A stretch of 7,221 nt of DNA from Nitrosomonas sp. (GCA_003514765.1 DOOY01000148.1:1-7221), one strand, 5' to 3'; shown: positions 1 to 5,957, numbered from the stretch's first letter. Translations and numbers: made by a program. Notes: generated from the sequence alone by a model not told the origin.

Positions 1-125
1 AATTTGGCATTCGCAGCATTCCAACGCTGGTTTTATTCCGGCAGGGCCGTGAAATAGCGCGTCAGCCGGGCGCGATGAATACAGCAGAAATTGTACGATG
101 GGCACTTAGTAAAATATCCCGATAG
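1..125 (+). CDS. trxC: Thioredoxin 2 (TrxC-like), C-terminal fragment, cut by left edge
   Basis: Reading in frame from base 3 gives 40 residues to a TAG stop at 123-125, beginning FGIRSIPTLVLFRQGRE. The SIPT segment carries the cis-proline that faces the redox active site in thioredoxin folds, and the LVLFRQGRE stretch matches the following beta-strand and turn. The tail, with IARQPGAM and then EIVRWALSKI, fits the last strand and C-terminal helix of proteobacterial thioredoxin 2 better than TrxA. The WCGPC active site and any N-terminal zinc module lie outside the window, so TrxC rather than another thioredoxin is an inference. The family reduces disulfides of cytoplasmic proteins. The gene converges on copZ with only 4 bases between the two stop codons, so each transcript probably runs into the other gene. 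Confidence 0.8.
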   Translation, partial: FGIRSIPTLVLFRQGREIARQPGAMNTAEIVRWALSKISR

Positions 126-129
126 CCGG

Positions 130-339
130 TTAATCGATTACTTCAAAACCCGCATCGCCGATTGCTTTTTTTAACCGATCGACACTGGTGCTGGCTGGAT
201 CATGCATAATGGTTGCCTGTGCCGCATCAAGCGACACTTCCACCTGTTCAACGCCGGTCAGATTTTTAAGCACGGTTTTGACGCTATTGACACAGCCGCC
301 GCATGTCATGCCCTGTATTTTAAGTGTAGTTGTTTGCAT
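130..339 (-). CDS. copZ: Copper chaperone CopZ (heavy-metal-associated domain protein)
   Basis: This 69-residue protein is a single heavy-metal-associated (HMA) domain. The Cu+ ligand motif MTCGGC is at residues 11-16, with C13 and C16 as ligands, followed by a helix and a GVEQVEV strand and ending in the usual AIGDAGFEV. Such chaperones bind Cu+ in the cytoplasm and deliver it to CopA-type ATPases or to copper sensors. The start is supported by a good ribosome site, AGAGGA, 5 nt before ATG. It lies 12 nt downstream of the copA stop on the same strand, so the two are almost certainly co-transcribed with copA first. The alternative would be a mercury-binding MerP-like protein. The absence of a signal peptide and the copA partner argue for CopZ. 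Confidence 0.9.
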   Translation of the reverse strand: MQTTTLKIQGMTCGGCVNSVKTVLKNLTGVEQVEVSLDAAQATIMHDPASTSVDRLKKAIGDAGFEVID

Positions 340-351
340 GGTGATCCTCTT

Positions 352-2754
352 TTATTGATTTGCCTGCCAGCGCTTCAGCAATAAAGAGTTGCTGACGACC
401 GACACCGAACTCATTGCCATGGCGGCGCCAGCGATGACCGGATTCAACATGCCGGCCGCGGCCAACGGAATGCCAAGTGAATTATAAACAAAAGCGAAGA
501 ACAGGTTCTGGCGGATTTTCCTGAGCGTGGCGCGCGATAATGAAATGGCATCCGCGACACTCATCAGATCGTTGCGAATCAGTGTGATGTCGGCTGCCTC
601 AATGGCGACATCCGAGCCCGCGCCAATGGCGAAACTGACATCTGCCGCAGCAAGTGCCGGGGCGTCATTAATACCGTCACCGATCATGCCGGTAAAGCGG
701 CCGCTTTCTTTCAGTTTCTTGACTTCTGCAGCTTTGTCCTGTGGCAGCACTTCAGCGCGGAATTCGTTAATACCCGTGCGTTTGGCGATTGCCTCGGCGG
801 TAACCGTATTATCGCCGGTGAGCATGACTACGTGAATACCCATATTTTGCAGACGTTTAACAGCTTTAATGGATGTGTCGCGCAAGCGGTCGGCGATGGC
901 CAGGTAACCCAGGATACGCGGCTTCTCATCTGTTATAGCTCCGATGGCGATAACTGTTTTACCCGCCGCCTGCAGGGTGGTGATTTTTTCTTCGTCCAGG
1001 ATGGCGCCTTGCTGTGTTAAAAATTTGGGGGAACCGAGCAGGTATTGGGTGCCTTCAATACTGGCCTTGAGGCCGCTGCCGGTAATAGCTGAAAAATCAG
1101 TTACCGGTTTGAGTGTAACATTCATTTTTTCAGCCCGTTCCAGCACCGCTCTGGCAAGTGGATGTTCGGAGCCTTGTTCCAATGAGGCGGCGATTTGCAT
1201 GAATTCCTGCTCACTGAGAGTATTTGCAGGTATGCTGTCGGTGACTGCCGGTTTGCCTTCGGTCAGTGTGCCGGTTTTATCCACGATGATGGTTTGAATT
1301 TTTTCGGCGTGTTCGAGCGCAGCTGCATTTTTGACCAGAACGCCGACCTGCGCCCCGCGTCCGGTCCCGACCATAATAGCGGTTGGCGTTGCCAGACCCA
1401 ATGCGCATGGACAGGCGATGACCAATACCGCCACGGCGTGGATGAGCGCGGTTACGAAAGTACCTGTCCACCACCAGGTAATGCCCAGCGTAAACAGGCT
1501 GATGACAACGACAATCGGTACAAAAATACCGGAGATAGTATCCGCCATGCGTTGAATTGGTGCTTTTGAGCCTTGCGCCTCTTCAACCAGATGGATGATA
1601 GCCGCGAGTTGCGTATCTGCGCCGACACTGGTTGCGTGGCATTTGAGTAGGCCCTGTTGGTTCATGGTTGCCGCAAAAACCTTTGATTCAGGATGTTTGT
1701 TGACGGGCAGACTTTCTCCTGTAAGCATCGACTCGTTGACGCTTGATGCGCCTTCAATCACAATGCCGTCTACAGGCAGGCTTTCACCGGGACGAACAAT
1801 AAAAATATCGCCGACTTGCAGACCGTCGGTGGGTATTTCAAAAATTTTTCCATCACGTTCAACGCGGGCTGTTTTGGGTTGCAGCTTGATCAGTGTTTCT
1901 ATAGCTTCGGATGTTTTGCCTTTGGCGCGCGCTTCCATGAGTTTGCCGAGCAATACCAGGGTGATAATCGCTGCACTGGCTTCAAAATAAATATGCTGGT
2001 CGAGTGAAAACAGTGTGACAACGGCGCTGAAGAGATAAGCCATGCTGGTGCCTAATGCGACCAATACGTCCATATTCGCACCGCCGCTGCGCACCGCATG
2101 CCATGCGCCGATATAAAACCGTTTGCCGACCCAGAACTGCACCGGTGTGGCCAGCAGCCATTGCAGCCAGCGGGGTATTATGTCCATTGCGTCCATGCCG
2201 TAACCGGTAAACATCGCGCCCATTTGCAGCACCAGTGGCAAGGTGAGAATGGCCGATATCCAGAACAGGCGCAATTCAGTCTTATAAGCGGCCTGGCGGC
2301 GCGCTTTTTCTTCAGCATGACTTGATTCGCTGATTTCATTGGCGCCATAGCCTGCATTTTCAATTGCAGCGATCAACTGGCCAATAGTTGCCAGTCCTGG
2401 TATGAAATTGACTTTGGCGGTTTCGGTAGCGACATTGACATGGGCGGTTACACCGGGCAGTTTGTTTAAAGCGCGTTCAATATGTACGCCGCAAGCCGCA
2501 CAGGTCATTTTGTGCAGCTGCAGGTGTACCGATTGCGGTGCAATGTGGAATCCGGCTTTTTCGATCGCTTCGATGAGATTATCTGTTTTTATCTGCCCGT
2601 CATCATAATGCACGCGTGCTTTCTCACTGGCGAAATTAACCGCAGCTTCAACACCCGGCAGCTTGTTCAGATTTTTCTCGATACGTGTTGCACAGGCTGC
2701 ACAGGTCATGCCTTCAATGGGTAGTTCGATTTGTTTAAGTGTCGCAGTGCTCAT
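352..2754 (-). CDS. copA: Cu+-exporting P1B-type ATPase CopA with two N-terminal HMA domains
   Basis: This 800-residue inner-membrane ATPase pumps Cu+ out of the cytoplasm. HMA domain 1 has GMTCAAC (C18, C21). HMA domain 2 has MTCAAC (C85, C88), with lysine in place of the glycine that usually precedes the motif. Transmembrane helices begin near residue 163. The actuator TGES motif is at 345-348 and the transport-site CPC at 448-450. The phosphorylation loop DKTGT carries D492, the P1B HP motif is at H531-P532, TGDN is at 646-649 and GDGIND at 692-697. The last helices hold YN (757-758) and [10 protein letters not shown] (781-790), the residues typical of Cu+ rather than Zn2+ or Cu2+ pumps. 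Length is normal and no key residue is missing. The ATG is preceded by GAGGG 9 nt upstream. It is the first gene of a copA-copZ pair. A CueR-like regulator is expected from the family but none is encoded in the window. Confidence 0.96.
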   Translation of the reverse strand: MSTATLKQIELPIEGMTCAACATRIEKNLNKLPGVEAAVNFASEKARVHYDDGQIKTDNLIEAIEKAGFHIAPQSVHLQLHKMTCAACGVHIERALNKLPGVTAHVNVATETAKVNFIPGLATIGQLIAAIENAGYGANEISESSHAEEKARRQAAYKTELRLFWISAILTLPLVLQMGAMFTGYGMDAMDIIPRWLQWLLATPVQFWVGKRFYIGAWHAVRSGGANMDVLVALGTSMAYLFSAVVTLFSLDQHIYFEASAAIITLVLLGKLMEARAKGKTSEAIETLIKLQPKTARVERDGKIFEIPTDGLQVGDIFIVRPGESLPVDGIVIEGASSVNESMLTGESLPVNKHPESKVFAATMNQQGLLKCHATSVGADTQLAAIIHLVEEAQGSKAPIQRMADTISGIFVPIVVVISLFTLGITWWWTGTFVTALIHAVAVLVIACPCALGLATPTAIMVGTGRGAQVGVLVKNAAALEHAEKIQTIIVDKTGTLTEGKPAVTDSIPANTLSEQEFMQIAASLEQGSEHPLARAVLERAEKMNVTLKPVTDFSAITGSGLKASIEGTQYLLGSPKFLTQQGAILDEEKITTLQAAGKTVIAIGAITDEKPRILGYLAIADRLRDTSIKAVKRLQNMGIHVVMLTGDNTVTAEAIAKRTGINEFRAEVLPQDKAAEVKKLKESGRFTGMIGDGINDAPALAAADVSFAIGAGSDVAIEAADITLIRNDLMSVADAISLSRATLRKIRQNLFFAFVYNSLGIPLAAAGMLNPVIAGAAMAMSSVSVVSNSLLLKRWQANQ

Positions 2755-2802
2755 CAGGATATTCCCTCATTGTCGGCAGATGAAACAAGTGGACCGATGT
2801 TG

Positions 2803-2820
2803 AATTAAAAAGCAATGCTT
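2803..2820 (-). terminator. Weak candidate terminator downstream of the histidine-rich protein gene
   Basis: On the minus strand the sequence AAGC-ATT-GCTT is followed by TTTAATT. This is a 4-bp stem with a 3-nt loop and a U-rich tail, located 50-70 nt after the TAA of the 2871-3524 gene. The stem is short. The same bases can also be read as the small dyad AAGCA-A-TGCTT in the copA leader. It overlaps the predicted start site of the candidate copA promoter, so either it is not a terminator or it acts inside the copA leader. Confidence 0.25.
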
Positions 2821-2850
2821 ATCATATGGCGACCGCTATCAACAAATCAA
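2821..2850 (-). promoter_or_regulatory. Candidate copA promoter
   Basis: On the minus strand TTGATT (2845-2850) and TATGAT (2821-2826) are separated by 18 bp, about 67 nt upstream of the copA ATG. The -10 matches consensus at five of six bases and the -35 at four. MerR-family copper regulators such as CueR act on promoters with 19-20 bp spacers carrying a long dyad. Here the spacer shows only a small GCG-GT-CGC symmetry, so control by CueR is not supported by sight. copA could also be reached by read-through from the gene upstream. Confidence 0.3.
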
Positions 2851-2870
2851 GTGGATTGTGCTGTGTTTTA

Positions 2871-3524
2871 TTATTGGCCGGCAGCGTGTTCTTCTGGGAC
2901 TATGATGCCGTCAATCAGCTGAATTCTATCGCCGCGGTGCAGTTGGGACGCGTCCGGGACGGTAATGATTTGCTGGCTGCCGTCGTGCATGGTAATGCCG
3001 ACATGATAGTGCTGGTGACCGCTATGCTGTGGATGCCCTCTGCCTGCGTTATTCTGAGGATGCGGATATACACCATGTCCGCCTATTTTTCTGGCGATAG
3101 TACCGGCAACAATACCGCTTGCCATTGCATTCAGTGCGTTACTCTGATTGATGAAATCGATAATACCGCAATTGATGCAATTTGATGCGTAAGGTGAACC
3201 GGATACATTGGGTGCATGTGGTACAGGTACGACAGGTATGACTGGAGGATAGTGAATGATACCGGCGTCGGTACTTTTAATACTGACGCTGTTCCGGGCG
3301 CCAACAATTGCTGTCCCGGTGCGGTGCATTGCCCTGGTTGGAAGGCCTGGGCTTGGTTTGACCCCGGGCTTGGGTATCAGCGGCGCTACAACCTGTGCAT
3401 TCGGCTGACGCTGTACCGACGCGTCCATGCTGCTGGACTGTGCCATTGCAGCCTGGATTGTATAAAAAATAACAGTTAAGATAAACAGGGTTTGAATCGT
3501 CCATGTTACGTATCTGGATAACAT
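2871..3524 (-). CDS. Secreted histidine-rich protein, probably a divergent glycine-zipper 2TM / surface-antigen family member
   Basis: This 217-residue protein has no close relative that I recognise with certainty. Residues 1-28 look like a Sec signal peptide: an arginine near the start, the hydrophobic run TLFILTVIF, and AMA before Q29. Residues 40-110 are low in complexity and rich in Pro, Val and Ala (PPVIPVVPVP at 93-102). CINCGII (116-122, C116 and C119) resembles the CxxCG(V/I) motif found before the glycine zipper in SlyB-like 17-kDa surface antigens. The C-terminal VGITMHDGSQQIITV and HRGDRIQLIDGII match that family's terminal strands (MDDGS...VGDRV...NG). Between them the zipper is reduced to one segment, ASGIVAGTIARKIGG, followed by seven histidines between 150 and 174 that could bind metal. 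The start is well supported by AAAGGA 8 nt before ATG. The gene lies between tatC and copA, in the same direction as both. Periplasmic or outer-membrane location is inferred. Confidence 0.7.
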   Translation of the reverse strand: MLSRYVTWTIQTLFILTVIFYTIQAAMAQSSSMDASVQRQPNAQVVAPLIPKPGVKPSPGLPTRAMHRTGTAIVGARNSVSIKSTDAGIIHYPPVIPVVPVPHAPNVSGSPYASNCINCGIIDFINQSNALNAMASGIVAGTIARKIGGHGVYPHPQNNAGRGHPQHSGHQHYHVGITMHDGSQQIITVPDASQLHRGDRIQLIDGIIVPEEHAAGQ

Positions 3525-3663
3525 TGTCGTGTCCTTTGGTCGAATATGCTGATTAGTTGTTTGAACGCCGCGCGTGTTTTTTAGTTTCCGGTTTGTTTCA
3601 GATGACCGGTATTGTTACACGCAGTACATTGGAGGATAACGGCAATAATAACGATGAAAACGG

Positions 3664-4446
3664 TTATTTTTTGGACTTGTCGTTTTCAGGTTGTTCAGGT
3701 TGCGGCGGAATGTCAGTTTTACCGCCGTTCCTGGCTTTTTTAAAGGTAACGGTGGCGATGATAATACCCACTTCATATAACAGGCATAGCGGTACCGCCA
3801 GCATAAACTGGGATATTACATCAGGAGGAGTGATGATAGCTGCAATGACAAACGACCCGACAATGACATAAGGGCGGATTTCCTTGAGTTTGTCAATTGT
3901 GATGATGCCTGTTTTGACAAGCACCATTACTATAACCGGAACTTCAAAGGTAATGCCGAAAGCCATAAACATGGATAAAACAAAGTTCAAGTATTTATTG
4001 ATATCGGTCATTACCGCAACACCTTCCGGCGCAAAAAAAGTAATAAACTCGAATACCAGCGGTAATGCAGCGAAATAGGCGAACAGCATGCCGAAAAAGA
4101 ATAACAGGCTGCTGGCAAGGACCAGCGGCAGCGCCAGTCGCTTTTCATGTGAATAAAGACCGGGAGCGATAAAAGCCCATATTTGATAGAGTGTATGCGG
4201 TAATGTAATGACAAAGGCAAGCATCATGGCGACCTTCATGGGGACGAAGAACGGTGTTGCCACATCTGTTGCAATCATTTGCCCGCCTTGAGGCAATTTC
4301 TCAAGAAGCGGCTGCGCCAGTATCGTGTAGAGTTCCCGGGCATAAAACGCACAGGGTATAAAGCCGATCATCAAACCGCCCAGCATGCGAATGAGCCGGG
4401 TGCGCAGTTCTATCAGATGCGATAAAAGAGAGCCTTCAATCGTCAT
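3664..4446 (-). CDS. tatC: Sec-independent protein translocase subunit TatC
   Basis: This 260-residue, six-helix inner-membrane protein is the twin-arginine signal-peptide receptor of the Tat translocase. The N-terminal SHLIELRTRL (9-18) is the family signature, and its glutamate (E13) contributes to signal-peptide recognition. E101 in the YSHEKR loop is the second conserved acidic residue of that site. FAYFAALP (122-129) and TPPDVISQ (206-213) are further TatC hallmarks. The hydrophilic, Lys/Pro-rich tail (236-260) is cytoplasmic in the family's topology. The chosen ATG puts the signature at the normal distance from the N-terminus. It has almost no Shine-Dalgarno sequence, so translation is probably weak, which fits the low TatC stoichiometry known in other bacteria. 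The gene is last of the three tat genes. I see no convincing terminator in the 139-base gap that follows, only a 5-bp CCGGT/ACCGG repeat (3588-3609) without a T-run. Confidence 0.97.
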   Translation of the reverse strand: MTIEGSLLSHLIELRTRLIRMLGGLMIGFIPCAFYARELYTILAQPLLEKLPQGGQMIATDVATPFFVPMKVAMMLAFVITLPHTLYQIWAFIAPGLYSHEKRLALPLVLASSLLFFFGMLFAYFAALPLVFEFITFFAPEGVAVMTDINKYLNFVLSMFMAFGITFEVPVIVMVLVKTGIITIDKLKEIRPYVIVGSFVIAAIITPPDVISQFMLAVPLCLLYEVGIIIATVTFKKARNGGKTDIPPQPEQPENDKSKK

Positions 4447-4464
4447 TGCGATTCGACAGCAGGA

Positions 4465-4495
4465 TAATCATGCTATAAAAAAGAATGCATGATTA
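4465..4495. repeat. 9-bp perfect inverted repeat in the tatB-tatC spacer
   Basis: TAATCATGC (4465-4473) and GCATGATTA (4487-4495) are perfectly complementary and separated by 13 bases. In the tat transcript this makes a stem with a U-rich loop, 18 nt before the tatC ATG and 32 nt after the tatB stop. The T-run is in the loop, not after the stem, so it does not look like an intrinsic terminator. An mRNA-stability or translation-control hairpin, or a protein-binding dyad, is possible. Confidence 0.6.
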
Positions 4496-4527
4496 GACCG
4501 GACTGGTGAGTGGTATTGTAATTGCAG

Positions 4528-4944
4528 CTATTCCGGGGGTGATGCATTGTCTTTATTGAGTGTGTCATGTCGGGATTGGCGTGAATCCCGGGTGGCTGGT
4601 TTTGCCAATGAATCGGTTTTTGCTTTATTGGTGGCCGCATCAGGTTTGGCTTCAATCGTTTCTTGCGGTGAATTGGTGTCCGTCGCTGATTTGATTTCGT
4701 CAATTTCCTTTCGAACCGAATCTTCAATTGATTGCACGGTTTCATGCATGGTGCTGTGCATGTTTTTCAATTCTTCCATACGTATTTCATTGTGGATATC
4801 GGTTTTGACGCTGTAAACAAATTGACGGCATCTGCCTATCAGATGACCCAGTGTTCGAGCTACTTGGGGCAGGCGTTCAGGTCCAATGACGATCAATGCA
4901 ATCATCGAGATGATCATTATTTCAAAGAAGCTGATATCAAACAT
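4528..4944 (-). CDS. tatB: Sec-independent protein translocase subunit TatB
   Basis: This 138-residue protein has one N-terminal membrane helix (about 5-20), the hinge and start of the amphipathic helix GPERLPQVAR (21-30), and a long charged tail. MFDISFFEIM with the conserved E8 and the GPERLP motif separate TatB from TatA, which has FGTKKL at this position. TatB partners with TatC to form the receptor complex for folded Tat substrates at the inner membrane. Residues 48-85 are helical and rich in Met, Glu and Lys. Residues 86-138 are polar and probably disordered. The upstream sequence lacks a clear Shine-Dalgarno element, and a 5-bp hairpin (ACTGT-TAAG-ACAGT in mRNA sense, 4948-4961) ends 3 nt before the ATG. 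It sits 95 nt downstream of tatA and 81 nt upstream of tatC. Confidence 0.94.
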   Translation of the reverse strand: MFDISFFEIMIISMIALIVIGPERLPQVARTLGHLIGRCRQFVYSVKTDIHNEIRMEELKNMHSTMHETVQSIEDSVRKEIDEIKSATDTNSPQETIEAKPDAATNKAKTDSLAKPATRDSRQSRHDTLNKDNASPPE

Positions 4945-4947
4945 GTT

Positions 4948-4961
4948 ACTGTCTTAACAGT
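4948..4961 (-). promoter_or_regulatory. Small hairpin at the tatB ribosome-binding position
   Basis: In mRNA sense ACTGT-TAAG-ACAGT forms a 5-bp stem with a 4-nt loop immediately before the tatB start codon, covering the place where a Shine-Dalgarno sequence would be. It also lies just downstream of the predicted start site of the candidate tatB promoter, so it would be the first structure in that shorter transcript. Whether it limits translation is inference. Confidence 0.35.
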
Positions 4962-4970
4962 GAAAGCGTC

Positions 4971-4999
4971 ATCATATTACCTTAAATAGGGCATGCCAA
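4971..4999 (-). promoter_or_regulatory. Candidate sigma-70 promoter for tatB-tatC
   Basis: On the minus strand TTGGCA (4994-4999) and TATGAT (4971-4976) are exactly 17 bp apart. Each matches the sigma-70 consensus at five of six positions. The predicted start would lie about 20 nt upstream of the tatB ATG. It is one of the best sigma-70 matches I can see in the window by eye. It would allow tatB and tatC to be transcribed apart from tatA. No experimental support is available. Confidence 0.5.
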
Positions 5000-5013
5000 T
5001 ACTCTTTGCATGC
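4991..5013. repeat. Paired GCATGC palindromes in the tatA-tatB spacer
   Basis: Two copies of the self-complementary hexamer GCATGC (4991-4996 and 5008-5013) are separated by 11 bases. They can pair as a 6-bp hairpin in the transcript after the tatA stop. The first copy overlaps the -35 element of the candidate tatB promoter. The core ATAGCATG on the minus strand recurs in the tatB-tatC spacer. Confidence 0.4.
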
Positions 5014-5039
5014 TATGTACCGTATATAAGTTTGAACCA

Positions 5040-5408
5040 CTACACTTTAGATTGTGAATTGTCCTTGGATGCGCTGTCAGTAGCCTGATTGTCGTTATCG
5101 GATTTTTTTTCGTCCTCTTCTTTTGTATCATTGGACACAGTTGTTGTTTCCTTCGACTTAATGGTCTCCTTAAAGGCGTGGGTGGTATCGGCAGTGTCCC
5201 TGATATCATCGTCAAAAGTTAAACTGCTTTTATCTGCGGACTGAGAAGAGGTGTTTTCAGTTTCAGAATTGGCATCTTTCATCCCTTCCTTAAAGCCCTT
5301 GATGGCACTGCCCAGGTCACCGCCCAGGTTACGCAGTTTTTTGGTGCCGAAAACCAGAACAACGATTACTAATACCACTAACCAATGCCAAATACTGAAT
5401 GTTCCCAT
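5040..5408 (-). CDS. tatA: Sec-independent protein translocase subunit TatA
   Basis: This 122-residue protein oligomerises to form the protein-conducting element of the Tat system in the inner membrane. [20 protein letters not shown] (1-20) is the single membrane helix. F20-G21 is the hinge, and [20 protein letters not shown] (21-40) is the amphipathic helix, which identifies TatA rather than TatB. I chose the ATG at 5406-5408, 11 codons inside the longest reading frame. AGGGAG lies 6 nt upstream of it and TatA proteins start just before the membrane helix. Residues 45-122 are an unusually long Asp/Glu/Lys/Ser/Thr-rich tail, where many TatA proteins end near 75-90 residues. The strong ribosome site contrasts with those of tatB and tatC and fits the known excess of TatA over the other subunits. 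Confidence 0.95.
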   Translation of the reverse strand: MGTFSIWHWLVVLVIVVLVFGTKKLRNLGGDLGSAIKGFKEGMKDANSETENTSSQSADKSSLTFDDDIRDTADTTHAFKETIKSKETTTVSNDTKEEDEKKSDNDNQATDSASKDNSQSKV

Positions 5409-5435
5409 GATTGTCTCCCTATCTAATCGGAAATG

Positions 5436-5457
5436 GAACAATACCTGGAGATTGTTC
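5436..5457. repeat. 7-bp inverted repeat in the tatA leader
   Basis: GAACAAT (5436-5442) and ATTGTTC (5451-5457) are perfectly complementary with an 8-base spacer. The repeat begins 1 bp downstream of the TATAAT element proposed for tatA, so it covers the expected transcription start. It could be an operator for a dimeric regulator or a 5'-end hairpin that stabilises the tatA message. Neither is demonstrated. Confidence 0.5.
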
Positions 5458-5458
5458 G

Positions 5459-5464
5459 ATTATA
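5459..5464 (-). promoter_or_regulatory. Candidate -10 element of a tatA promoter
   Basis: A perfect TATAAT on the minus strand lies 50 nt upstream of the tatA ATG, in the 198-base gap after hinT. No good -35 hexamer is found at 17-18 bp. That position falls in a dyad, CGGAAA-AGCGA-TTTCCG (5478-5494), which could be an activator site. The gap is much longer than the his-hinT junctions, which supports separate initiation for tatABC. Confidence 0.45.
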
Positions 5465-5477
5465 GAGCGCTTGAGTG

Positions 5478-5494
5478 CGGAAAAGCGATTTCCG
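5478..5494. repeat. 6-bp inverted repeat in the -35 region upstream of tatA
   Basis: CGGAAA (5478-5483) and TTTCCG (5489-5494) are perfectly complementary around AGCGA. The repeat lies 13-30 bp upstream of the TATAAT proposed for tatA, where RNA polymerase or an activator would bind. No T-run follows on the minus strand, so a hinT terminator is unlikely from this stem. Confidence 0.4.
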
Positions 5495-5515
5495 ACCATA
5501 TTGTTTAATTTTTTC

Positions 5516-5541
5516 GTTAAATAAAGCGACTATTCGCCTCA
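5516..5541 (-). terminator. Weak candidate terminator after hinT
   Basis: In minus-strand sense AGGCGA-ATAG-TCGCTT forms a 6-bp stem with one G-U pair and a tetraloop, followed by TATTTAA. It starts about 68 nt after the hinT stop. With G-U pairs the stem can extend to 8 bp. The U-tract is interrupted, so termination between hinT and tatA may be partial, consistent with the candidate tatA promoter just downstream. Confidence 0.3.
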
Positions 5542-5606
5542 AGCAATCAAAAAACCTGTCGCAAAATGGCTTTTCCTCGTTACGATTACTATTCCCGGAC
5601 GGCCTC

Positions 5607-5957
5607 CTAGCCTTTATGAATCATGGCAGGCAGGCGATCTTTACTGCCGATAATATGTATATGTAAATGAAAAACTTCCTGTCCACCTACTCGACCTGTA
5701 TTGATAATAGTGCGAAAGCCATCTGTACAGCCTTGTTCTTTTGCGAGTGTAGGTGCCAATAGTAGCATTTTTCCGAGTAATTGCTGGTGTGTTTTCTCAC
5801 ATTCCATGAGCGATGCTATATGCGTTCTGGGTATGATCAGAAAATGTACCGGGGCGGCGGGGTGGATATCATTGAAAGCAATGAGATCATTATCTTCATA
5901 TATTTTCTGCGCCGGAATTTCATCGCGCAGTATCTTGCAAAAAATGCAGTTATCCAT
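5607..5957 (-). CDS. hinT: Histidine triad (HIT) nucleotide-binding protein, HinT type
   Basis: This 116-residue cytoplasmic protein belongs to the HIT superfamily branch that hydrolyses purine nucleoside phosphoramidates such as adenylated lysine or AMP-NH2. The catalytic triad HLHIHI is at 97-102 (H97, H99, H101), preceded by the Gly-rich GRVGGQEVF loop. The N-terminus [10 protein letters not shown] has the C4/C7 pair, typical of HinT proteins, followed by [11 protein letters not shown] and the strand [11 protein letters not shown] chose the ATG at 5955-5957 because MDNCIFCKI is where relatives begin. The frame is open for 16 more codons upstream, but those lie inside hisE. The start overlaps the hisE stop by 8 nt (ATGGATAA), implying translational coupling. 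A HIT gene directly after hisE and before tatA is a known proteobacterial arrangement, but its metabolic link to histidine synthesis is unclear. Confidence 0.93.
   Translation of the reverse strand: MDNCIFCKILRDEIPAQKIYEDNDLIAFNDIHPAAPVHFLIIPRTHIASLMECEKTHQQLLGKMLLLAPTLAKEQGCTDGFRTIINTGRVGGQEVFHLHIHIIGSKDRLPAMIHKG

Noticed and set aside
131..140. Perfect 10-bp palindrome TAATCGATTA at the copZ end
   Set aside because: It falls on the last codons and stop of copZ (VID-stop), has no loop or T-run, and is short enough to be chance. It does not look like a bidirectional terminator.
527..1990. Several plus-strand frames opposite copA
   Set aside because: They are shadows of the copA coding sequence, which carries every P1B-ATPase motif. 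They show no domain features of their own.
2826..3185. Plus-strand 119-codon open frame opposite the histidine-rich protein gene
   Set aside because: It lies entirely antisense to, or upstream of, a gene with a signal peptide, a good ribosome site and family motifs. Its own translation shows no recognisable domain and it has no ribosome site.
3571..3587. ACGC-CGC-GCGT followed by a T-run on the plus strand, terminator-like
   Set aside because: The stem is only 4 bp and there is no plus-strand gene upstream of it to terminate. It could only stop antisense transcripts.
4473..4745. Minus-strand 90-codon frame across the tatB end and the tatB-tatC spacer
   Set aside because: It is an out-of-frame reading of the tatB tail. 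The Lys/Pro/His-rich translation looks like a frame artefact and there is no supporting start signal.
5409..5441. Upstream start for tatA adding 11 residues
   Set aside because: The extension is charged, precedes the usual TatA start, and would place the strong AGGGAG ribosome site inside the gene.
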